Shown piece by piece: positions 57,762 to 64,000 of a stretch of 64,000 bases of DNA. Within the stretch, counting starts at the first letter, position 1; each line of letters starts with the position of its first letter. The translations under genes were made by a program, and so were the position numbers. Source of the stretch: Vibrio albus (lineage in GTDB: Bacteria > Pseudomonadota > Gammaproteobacteria > Enterobacterales > Vibrionaceae). The stretch is taken from contig NZ_QFWT01000001.1 in assembly GCF_003144035.1 (NCBI RefSeq), positions 620,001 to 684,000 of the forward strand, given 5' to 3'. Below the pieces are notes generated by a model, which saw only the letters and a program-made list of their open reading frames with translations, was not told where the DNA came from and ran no database searches.

Positions 57762-58775
57762 ATGGAACTGCTATGCCCGGCAGGTAACCTGCCTGCCTTA
57801 AAAACCGCTGTCGAATGTGGTGCTGACGCTGTCTATATTGGTTTTAAGGATGACACCAATGCACGCCATTTTGCCGGTCTGAATTTCTCAGGTAAAAAGC
57901 TTGAACGAGCTGTCGACTATATCCACACCCACAACCGAAAACTGCACGTTGCACTAAACACTTTCGCCCATCCTGATGGGTTTGAACGCTGGACTAAAGC
58001 TGTCGATAATGCGGCAGCGTTAGGTGTTGATGCGCTTATCATTGCGGATATCGCCCTGCTCCACTACGCTGCAGAAAAATATCCCGATATGGAACTGCAT
58101 CTCTCTGTTCAGGCTTCTGCCACGAATACTGCAGCCATCGACTATTACCGGAACCACTTTAATATTAAGCGGGTTGTCTTACCCAGAGTCTTATCGGTAC
58201 ACCAGGTAAAACAGCTTTCCCGCAATATCCCACAAGGGGTCGAGCTGGAAGTGTTTGCTTTCGGCAGCCTCTGTATTATGTCGGAAGGGCGTTGCTACCT
58301 ATCTTCGTATATGACTGGAGAGTCGCCCAATACCGTTGGTGCCTGTTCTCCGGCGAAGTATGTTCGCTGGCAGGAAACCGAACAAGGCCTGGAGTCACGC
58401 CTGAATAATATCCTTATCGACCGCTATGGTATGGGTGAAAATGCTGGGTATCCAACGTTATGTAAAGGCCGGTTTAATGCCCAAATTAATGGTGAAGATA
58501 AGTGTTACCATGCACTGGAAGAACCGACCAGTTTAAACACTCTCTCTCTGTTGCCTGAGCTGTTTGCGGCAAATGTGGCATCAGTAAAAATAGAGGGAAG
58601 GCAAAGAAGCCCGGCTTATGTCGAGCAGGTAACACGTACCTGGCGTGCTGCTATTGACCGCTATAAAGCCAGCCCGGAAACCTACCACGTTGATGACATG
58701 TGGAATCAAGCCCTGGCTAATGTCTCCGAGGGTACTCAGACCACTCTGGGTGCTTACCACAGAAAATGGCAGTAA
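57762..58775 (+). CDS. ubiU: UbiU, O2-independent ubiquinone hydroxylation protein
   Basis: The 337-residue protein is a U32-peptidase-family member with the opening MELLCPAGNLPALKTAVE and conserved Cys residues (CIMSEGRCYLSSY, GACSPAKY, CKGRFNA) that in UbiU bind an Fe-S cluster. Together with UbiV it hydroxylates the ubiquinone ring without O2. It is followed 10 bp later by ubiV. Confidence 0.92.
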   Translation: MELLCPAGNLPALKTAVECGADAVYIGFKDDTNARHFAGLNFSGKKLERAVDYIHTHNRKLHVALNTFAHPDGFERWTKAVDNAAALGVDALIIADIALLHYAAEKYPDMELHLSVQASATNTAAIDYYRNHFNIKRVVLPRVLSVHQVKQLSRNIPQGVELEVFAFGSLCIMSEGRCYLSSYMTGESPNTVGACSPAKYVRWQETEQGLESRLNNILIDRYGMGENAGYPTLCKGRFNAQINGEDKCYHALEEPTSLNTLSLLPELFAANVASVKIEGRQRSPAYVEQVTRTWRAAIDRYKASPETYHVDDMWNQALANVSEGTQTTLGAYHRKWQ

Positions 58776-58785
58776 CAGACCCCTT

Positions 58786-59685
58786 ATGAGTAATGAAATA
58801 AAATATGCCCTTGGCCCGCTGCTCTATTTCTGGCCAAAAAATGATGTAGAAACCTTCTATCAGCAAGCCAAAGACGCTAACGCCGAGATTATCTACCTTG
58901 GCGAGTCAGTCTGCTCCAAGCGCCGGGAAATGAAACCCGGAGACTGGATTGATCTGGGCAGAGAGCTTGCGTCAAGCGGCAAGCAGGTTGTCCTTTCCAC
59001 CATGGCACTTCTGGAAGCACCCAGCGAAATCAGTGTCATGAAAAAATACATCGATAACGGTGAATTTGCCATTGAAGCCAATGATGTGTCAGCAATCCAG
59101 CTCGCTTCTGAAAAGAAGCTGCCTTTTGTCGCAGGCCCTGCCATCAATGCCTATAACGCCCACACCTTAAAACTGTTTTTAAAGCAGGGAATGATTCGAT
59201 GGTGTATGCCGGTAGAGCTCTCCAGAGACTGGCTGAACAACGTCCTTATTCAGTGTGAAGAACTGGGTATTCGGGGTCAGTTTGAGACAGAGGTCTTCAG
59301 CCATGGCTATCTTCCTCTGGCCTACTCCGCCCGCTGCTTTACCGCACGAGCAGAAAACCGAGCTAAAGATGAGTGTAAAACATGCTGTATCCGCTACCCA
59401 ACAGGGCTCCAGGTAGCCAGCCAGGAGGGACAATCCGTCTTCAACCTGAATGGCATCCAGACTCAGTCCGGATACTGTTATAACCTGATCAATGATCTCG
59501 ATACGATGAAAGGGATTGTAGATGTCGTTCGCGTTAGCCCGTTAGGAACAGAGAGCTTTACCGTTCTGGATCAATTCAGGGAAAATGAGCATGGTGAGCA
59601 TCCGGTTCAGCTTGAGAGTTATCAATGTAACGGTTACTGGCATCAGCTACCGGGACTGAATCAGGTGAGTACAGAAGGCGTCTAA
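58786..59685 (+). CDS. ubiV: UbiV, O2-independent ubiquinone hydroxylation partner
   Basis: The 299-residue U32-family protein starts at ATG 58786 (MSNEIKYALGPLLYFW), chosen over an upstream in-frame ATG at 58645 that lies inside ubiU. Candidate Fe-S ligands appear as GESVCSKRREM and CKTCCIRYPTG. UbiU and UbiV form a heterodimer acting with UbiT. A bidirectional terminator follows. Confidence 0.92.
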   Translation: MSNEIKYALGPLLYFWPKNDVETFYQQAKDANAEIIYLGESVCSKRREMKPGDWIDLGRELASSGKQVVLSTMALLEAPSEISVMKKYIDNGEFAIEANDVSAIQLASEKKLPFVAGPAINAYNAHTLKLFLKQGMIRWCMPVELSRDWLNNVLIQCEELGIRGQFETEVFSHGYLPLAYSARCFTARAENRAKDECKTCCIRYPTGLQVASQEGQSVFNLNGIQTQSGYCYNLINDLDTMKGIVDVVRVSPLGTESFTVLDQFRENEHGEHPVQLESYQCNGYWHQLPGLNQVSTEGV

Positions 59686-59759
59686 CCGATTTATATCAAT
59701 ATAAAACACCTGATTCATATTATTAATAAGAGATAATTCATATAAACTGATGTATTAAT

Positions 59760-59795
59760 AAAAATACCAGGCAATCGTAGCCTGGTATTTTTATT
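59760..59795. terminator. Bidirectional terminator between ubiV and nlpI
   Basis: Arms AAATACCAGGC and GCCTGGTATTT enclose a 7-nt loop, with A-rich sequence on the left and T-rich on the right. It can end transcription of ubiV and of nlpI. Confidence 0.9.
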
Positions 59796-59820
59796 TAATA
59801 ACGTTCAAAAAAGATGGCGA

Positions 59821-60717
59821 TTACTCCTGCTCCTGAGTACTCCGACGAGCCTTAACTTCAGTAAATATTCTTCCCAGCTCCAGAAATGAGTATCTGTGTT
59901 CAACATAGTCATAAACATTAAACGACAATGCCAGTTTATACAGAGCAATAGCATTCGCGTAATCACCAGCAAACTGGTAACGCTTCGCCAGATAAAAGTA
60001 CGTTTCCGTCAAACGCTGAGCCAACACAGAGTTATCTCTGGTACCATCCAACACGGCTTTAAATGCCACTTCTTCCGATACATCATTCAGCATAATAGCG
60101 ACAAGTACCCAACCCCACTGCTCGGTTCTCTGCTGATACCTCTCCAGCAAATGCTCTCGGGCTCCTTCAGGATCCTGTTCACTTTCTATGATATATAGCC
60201 ACAGAGCCCGGAAAGGATCCTCCGGGTCATCCAGATAATGTTTAGTCATCTCTTCCACAGCCAGATCGGCTCTGCCCCCATAATAAAGGGCAATAGCACG
60301 ATTACGCTCCGCATACTGGTTACCCGGTTCTAATTCCAGTGTAGAATCAAAAGCCTCATAGGCAGCATCAAACTCTCCAACCTGCGTAAAATAGACTCCC
60401 AGCAGATTAAAAATATCGGGCTGAACGGGGTTCAGGTTAAGTGACTGATTAAAATCCAGCCGGGCCAGATCCCTTAAACCTACGCTGTCATAGTAACTTC
60501 CGCGCTCATAATACATTTTGGCCCTGATATCATCTGGAAGATCATCTCTGAGTAGCAGCTGATTCAAGCGGGCTATCTGAACCTCATGCTGGATGCTGGG
60601 CTGAAGAGGCACAGCCATAGGAGGATATACCCAACCGCTCTGCTGTTCCTGAGTTGTCGCGGCACATCCGGAAAGGATAAGCAGTACGCCTAAACCTACT
60701 AATCGAAACCAATTCAC
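59821..60717 (-). CDS. nlpI: NlpI lipoprotein
   Basis: The 298-residue protein has a signal peptide with lipobox ILSGC and TPR repeats over residues 60-180. NlpI is an outer-membrane lipoprotein that recruits peptidoglycan endopeptidases for proteolysis. It follows pnp on the same strand, as in E. coli. Confidence 0.92.
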   Translation of the reverse strand: MNWFRLVGLGVLLILSGCAATTQEQQSGWVYPPMAVPLQPSIQHEVQIARLNQLLLRDDLPDDIRAKMYYERGSYYDSVGLRDLARLDFNQSLNLNPVQPDIFNLLGVYFTQVGEFDAAYEAFDSTLELEPGNQYAERNRAIALYYGGRADLAVEEMTKHYLDDPEDPFRALWLYIIESEQDPEGAREHLLERYQQRTEQWGWVLVAIMLNDVSEEVAFKAVLDGTRDNSVLAQRLTETYFYLAKRYQFAGDYANAIALYKLALSFNVYDYVEHRYSFLELGRIFTEVKARRSTQEQE

Positions 60718-60733
60718 AAATAATATCTCTAAT

Positions 60734-60763
60734 AAAAAAGGGAAGCCGTAGCTTCCCTTTATA
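60734..60763 (-). terminator. Terminator after pnp
   Basis: On the minus strand AAGGGAAGC pairs with GCTTCCCTT around a short loop, followed by six T. It lies 50 bp beyond the pnp stop and before nlpI, so some reduction of readthrough to nlpI is expected. Confidence 0.85.
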
Positions 60764-60812
60764 ACATGCTTATTACCTGACAGGCCAGAAAACAGCCCGA
60801 TTAAGCAATAAC

Positions 60813-62939
60813 TTATTCCGCTTCTGGTGCTGGAGTCTCACCTTCTGCTTCCGCTGGTTTTTCAACCGCTTCTTTCATGCTCAGGCGGATACGGTTCTGA
60901 CGATCGATTTCCAGAACCTTAACCTGAACTTCTTGACCCATTTCCAGGTAGTCAGATACTTTCTCGATACGCTTATCAGCAATTTGCGAGATGTGAACCA
61001 GGCCTTCTTTACCACCAAGTACCGCAACAAATGCACCGAAATCAACGATACGGGTTACTTTACCTGTGTAGATTTTACCCACTTCAACTTCTGCTGTGAT
61101 TTGTTCGATACGGCTGATAGCATCTTTTGCCTGATCACCGTCAGTCGCTGCAATCTTGATAGTACCATCGTCTTCAATTTCGATAGTGGTACCCGTTTCC
61201 TCAGTTAGCTGACGGATAACCGCACCACCTTTACCGATAACGTCTTTGATCTTATCTGCGCTGATCTTCATTGTGTGGATACGTGGAGCAAACTCAGAGA
61301 TTTCTTCACGAGCACCAGAGATGGCTTCATCCATCACAGAAAGGATATGCATACGCGCACCTTTTGCCTGGTTCAGAGCAATCTGCATGATCTCTTTAGT
61401 GATACCTTCAATTTTGATATCCATCTGCAGTGCAGTAACACCAGTACCAGTACCCGCTACTTTAAAGTCCATATCACCCAGGTGGTCTTCATCACCAAGG
61501 ATGTCAGAAAGAACAACAAAGTCATCGCCTTCTTTAACCAGACCCATTGCGATACCCGCAACAGAGGATTTGATTGGTACACCGGCATCCATCAGAGCCA
61601 GAGAGGTACCACATACAGAAGCCATTGAAGATGAACCGTTAGATTCTGTGATTTCAGATACCACACGAACCGTGTACGGGAACTCTTCAACAGAAGGCAT
61701 AACTGCCGCAATACCACGCTTAGCCAGTTTACCGTGGCCGATTTCACGACGCTTAGGAGAACCAACAAAGCCAGTCTCACCTACACAGTAAGGAGGGAAG
61801 TTGTAGTGCAGCAGGAAGTGGTCTTTACGCTCACCAGTCAGTTCATCGATGATCTGAGCGTCACGTTGTGTACCAAGAGTCGCTGTAACCATAGCCTGAG
61901 TTTCACCACGGGTGAACAGTGCGCTACCGTGAGTACGTGGCAATACGCCAGTACGTACGTCAAGAGCACGAACCATGTCTTTTTCACGACCATCAATACG
62001 AGGGTTACCCGCAATGATACGACCACGAACAACGTTCTTCTCAAGAGAACCCAGAACCTTACGGATTTCCGCTTCGTCCTGCTCTTCGTCTTGTGCAAGA
62101 ATCGCTTCGACTACTTCGTTTTTGATTGTGCCGACTGCATCGTAACGCGCCATTTTCTCAGTGATCTGATACGCTTCAGTCAAGCGAGCTTCTGCCTGCT
62201 CAGCAACCAGAGCTTTCAGTGCAGAGTTTTCAACTGGTGCTTCCCAGTCCCATGCCGGAGTCGCAACTTCAGCTGCAAATTCGTTGATGGCGCTGATAAC
62301 TGTCTGCTGCTGGTCGTGACCAAACACAACCGCCGCCAGCATTTCTTCTTCAGTCAGGTTGTCTGCTTCAGATTCAACCATCAGTACCGCACTTTCAGTA
62401 CCGGCAACAACCAGATCAAGACGAGAAGATTGAAGTTCAGTCTGGCTTGGGTTCAGTACCAGCTCACCATTGATGTGACCAACACGAGCCGCACCGATAG
62501 GACCGTTGAAAGGAATACCAGAAATAGCCAGAGCAGCAGAAGTACCGATCATAGTCACGATATCAGGCTGAACATCTGGGTTAACAGATACTACTGTCGC
62601 GATAACCTGAACTTCGTTTTTAAATGCGTCCGGGAAAAGAGGACGGATTGGACGGTCGATAAGACGAGCTGTCAGTGTTTCGCCTTCAGAAGGACGACCT
62701 TCACGCTTAAAGAAACCGCCAGGGATTTTACCAGCTGCGTAGGTACGCTCCTGATAGTTTACCGTCAGAGGGAAAAAATCCTGACCTTCAACGGCTTCTT
62801 TTTTACCAACAACAGAAACAAATACGGATGTGTCATCCATAGTCGCCATTACAGCAGCGGTTGCCTGACGAGCCATAACACCGGTTTCTATAGTAACGGT
62901 GTGGTTACCGTACTGAAAGGTTTTAGTGATTGGATTCAC
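60813..62939 (-). CDS. pnp: Polynucleotide phosphorylase
   Basis: The 708-residue 3'-5' phosphorolytic exoribonuclease has two RNase PH-like domains, a KH domain ([17 protein letters not shown]) and a C-terminal S1 domain ([23 protein letters not shown]). It is part of the RNA degradosome. It is 275 bp downstream of rpsO, and a structured leader precedes it. Confidence 0.97.
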   Translation of the reverse strand: MNPITKTFQYGNHTVTIETGVMARQATAAVMATMDDTSVFVSVVGKKEAVEGQDFFPLTVNYQERTYAAGKIPGGFFKREGRPSEGETLTARLIDRPIRPLFPDAFKNEVQVIATVVSVNPDVQPDIVTMIGTSAALAISGIPFNGPIGAARVGHINGELVLNPSQTELQSSRLDLVVAGTESAVLMVESEADNLTEEEMLAAVVFGHDQQQTVISAINEFAAEVATPAWDWEAPVENSALKALVAEQAEARLTEAYQITEKMARYDAVGTIKNEVVEAILAQDEEQDEAEIRKVLGSLEKNVVRGRIIAGNPRIDGREKDMVRALDVRTGVLPRTHGSALFTRGETQAMVTATLGTQRDAQIIDELTGERKDHFLLHYNFPPYCVGETGFVGSPKRREIGHGKLAKRGIAAVMPSVEEFPYTVRVVSEITESNGSSSMASVCGTSLALMDAGVPIKSSVAGIAMGLVKEGDDFVVLSDILGDEDHLGDMDFKVAGTGTGVTALQMDIKIEGITKEIMQIALNQAKGARMHILSVMDEAISGAREEISEFAPRIHTMKISADKIKDVIGKGGAVIRQLTEETGTTIEIEDDGTIKIAATDGDQAKDAISRIEQITAEVEVGKIYTGKVTRIVDFGAFVAVLGGKEGLVHISQIADKRIEKVSDYLEMGQEVQVKVLEIDRQNRIRLSMKEAVEKPAEAEGETPAPEAE

Positions 62940-62997
62940 GTAATATCCTTAGTTTTATTTTTGATTAACAAGAATGTACGTTCTTAGCTTTACCAAT

Positions 62998-63044
62998 CGC
63001 GACTAATGAAAAGAGTCTTTCAAAGGTGCCTTTCATTAGCCGCG
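62998..63044 (-). promoter_or_regulatory. Long stem in the pnp leader
   Basis: Arms CGCGACTAATGAAA (62998-63011) and TTTCATTAGCCGCG (63031-63044) pair at 13 of 14 positions with a 19-nt loop. It lies 60 bp upstream of pnp. In E. coli, RNase III cuts a leader stem of pnp mRNA so that PNPase can repress its own synthesis; this structure fits that role but is not proof. Confidence 0.6.
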
Positions 63045-63172
63045 ACCTTTATGGTCGACTGCGGTGACTGTAAAACTTAAGGACATACAAAAAAGACTGC
63101 AGGTAAATGCAATCGATGGGTAGTATAAACCAGTTAGTACCTGTTTTGCTAACAAGTACCGGGTTCAGATAA

Positions 63173-63200
63173 CAAAAAAGGGGCATAAAGCCCCTTTTTC
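63173..63200 (-). terminator. Terminator after rpsO
   Basis: On the minus strand, AAAAGGGGC and GCCCCTTTT form a stem with a TTTAT loop, followed by T-rich sequence. It lies 14 bp past the rpsO stop and separates rpsO from pnp, though some readthrough is usual in this operon. Confidence 0.85.
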
Positions 63201-63213
63201 GAACAAACTGATC

Positions 63214-63483
63214 TTAGCGACGTAGGCCCAGACGTTTGATTAGGTCTTGGTAACGACCAAGATCTTTACCTTTCAGGTAGTCAAGAAGCTTACGACGGCG
63301 TGAAACCATACGTAGAAGACCGCGACGGCTGTGGTGGTCTTGTTTGTGGTCAGCAAAGTGACCCTGAAGGTGGTTGATAGAAGCAGTCAGTAGAGCTACT
63401 TGTACTTCTGGTGAACCTGTGTCGCCTTCGCCACGTGCATATTCTGCAACGATAGCTGCTTTAGTTTCTGCATTCAGAGACAT
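63214..63483 (-). CDS. rpsO: 30S ribosomal protein uS15
   Basis: The 89-residue protein is the usual length and has the conserved [19 protein letters not shown] and [21 protein letters not shown] segments that bind 16S rRNA. It lies between truB and pnp, as in most gammaproteobacteria. Confidence 0.98.
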   Translation of the reverse strand: MSLNAETKAAIVAEYARGEGDTGSPEVQVALLTASINHLQGHFADHKQDHHSRRGLLRMVSRRRKLLDYLKGKDLGRYQDLIKRLGLRR

Positions 63484-63555
63484 AATCTTTTCCTAATACA
63501 TAAAGTTAAACACTGTGCCAGCCAATCTCTGATTCAGCCGACACGAGAAGCGCGA

Positions 63556-63584
63556 ATTATACGTAAATGCTTAGGTTAGAGCAA
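63556..63584 (-). promoter_or_regulatory. Sigma-70-type promoter for rpsO
   Basis: On the minus strand TTGCTC (63584-63579) and TATAAT (63561-63556) are 17 bp apart. The -10 is perfect; the -35 matches at three positions. The start codon of rpsO is about 70 bp downstream. Confidence 0.6.
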
Positions 63585-63644
63585 CAGTTATCTTTACAGA
63601 TAATAGGAACACTAGAAACGAGATCGCTTCGCTGCGTTTCCCTC

Positions 63645-63713
63645 GTTCCCATGCTCCAGCGTGGGAATGCAGATCTAAGTCAGGTATGTGTTCCCACGCA
63701 GCAGCATGGGAAC
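63645..63713. repeat. Pair of REP-like palindromes between truB and rpsO
   Basis: GTTCCCATGCTC-CA-GCGTGGGAAT (63645-63668) and GTTCCCACGCAG-CA-GCATGGGAAC (63690-63713) are related to the perfect copy at 37711-37740. Each is an imperfect inverted repeat of the GTTCCCACGC type. They lie in a segment with further short direct repeats such as AGTCTCTAGT. Confidence 0.75.
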
Positions 63714-63759
63714 AAGAGTTAAGCGCTCTGTAGTCTCTAGTTAGCGCAGCGTATAGTCT

Positions 63760-64000
63760 CTAGTCCCTAAAAACGACCAACCGCTTCGGGGCAATCCGTC
63801 CATCATCATCGATTTCACCGACACCGATAAAGAGTTTCTCTTCGCCACTGGTCATGCGCACAGTACCCTCAAGAGGAGCGCCGAATACCTGTACAGGCTG
63901 GCCATGCTGAACCATATCCGTCAGTTCAGGGATCAGATTCACTTCCGGCAGGTCCTGAACCGCACTGTCCATAGGCAGCAGTAGCGGATCCAGCAGTTCT
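63760..64000 (-). CDS. truB: tRNA pseudouridine synthase B, C-terminal part
   Basis: The frame ends at 63760 and is open to the right edge, so only about 80 C-terminal residues are visible (reading [22 protein letters not shown] at the edge). TruB makes pseudouridine-55 in tRNAs. This part carries the C-terminal PUA-like region. Position before rpsO supports the call. Confidence 0.88.
   Translation of the reverse strand, partial: ELLDPLLLPMDSAVQDLPEVNLIPELTDMVQHGQPVQVFGAPLEGTVRMTSGEEKLFIGVGEIDDDGRIAPKRLVVFRD

Noticed and set aside
61734..62987. 417-codon open frame on the plus strand
   Set aside because: It lies antisense to pnp, has no ribosome-binding site and a composition rich in Cys, Thr and Arg, as expected for a mirror frame of a highly conserved gene.
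1..64000. CRISPR array, insertion sequence, prophage or tRNA-linked island
   Set aside because: No regular repeat-spacer pattern, transposase, integrase or tRNA was found; accessory character is limited to the tad region.

Overview
The window is a stretch of a gammaproteobacterial chromosome, almost certainly Vibrionaceae. The evidence is gene content and order: fusA2-radA-PilZ protein-ytjB/serB-deoDBAC-nupC-yjjV, then holD/rimI, ubiT, a GGDEF-EAL gene, ubiU/ubiV, nlpI, pnp, rpsO and truB. From memory this resembles the arrangement in Vibrio cholerae. I cannot name a species. No tRNA, rRNA, CRISPR array, transposase or prophage gene was seen.

Layout. (1) 1-3684: galactose genes on the minus strand. 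galE and galT form a unit closed by a terminator. galM runs off the left edge and is separately transcribed. galK is not between them. Two GalR-type operators lie upstream of galE. (2) 3685-4839: a GAF/HD-GYP protein with one substituted metal-ligand position. (3) 5101-29264: two complete tandem tad (Flp/type IVc pilus) loci on the minus strand. Each reads flp, rcpC, rcpA, rcpB, tadZ, tadA, tadB, tadC, tadD, tadE, tadF, tadG, ompA-like. Only the left-hand locus (tad1, 5101-17127) has the prepilin peptidase gene tadV; tad2 (17570-29264) does not. AT-rich leaders precede both flp genes. (4) 29913-37673: EF-G2, RadA, a two-PilZ-domain protein, YtjB and SerB. (5) 37763-49528: a nucleoside salvage block with deoCABD, the NupC transporter, a TatD-family nuclease and a BMP-type nucleoside ABC importer. 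(6) 49612-55415: prfC, a SulP transporter, a small ribbon-helix-helix protein, rimI, holD, a GNAT enzyme and ubiT. (7) 55636-64000: a RocS-like GGDEF-EAL protein, ubiU-ubiV, nlpI, pnp, rpsO and the 3' part of truB.

How the genes work together. The tad loci each encode a pilin, pseudopilins, a secretin with its lipoprotein and periplasmic partners, an assembly ATPase, two inner-membrane platform proteins, a localisation ATPase and an OmpA-like wall anchor. Each can therefore be a full pilus machine, but pilin maturation in tad2 probably depends on TadV from tad1. Three c-di-GMP proteins (HD-GYP, PilZ, GGDEF-EAL) occur in the same 64 kb, which fits surface-attachment control but does not prove a link. 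The deo/nupC/ABC block imports nucleosides and cleaves them to bases and central metabolites.

The most unusual feature is the tandem pair of diverged tad loci with a single peptidase gene. The core machinery is strongly conserved between copies, while the pilin, TadG and lipoprotein tails differ. The rest of the window is mostly conserved housekeeping sequence, with some notable operators, palindromic intergenic repeats and leader structures.
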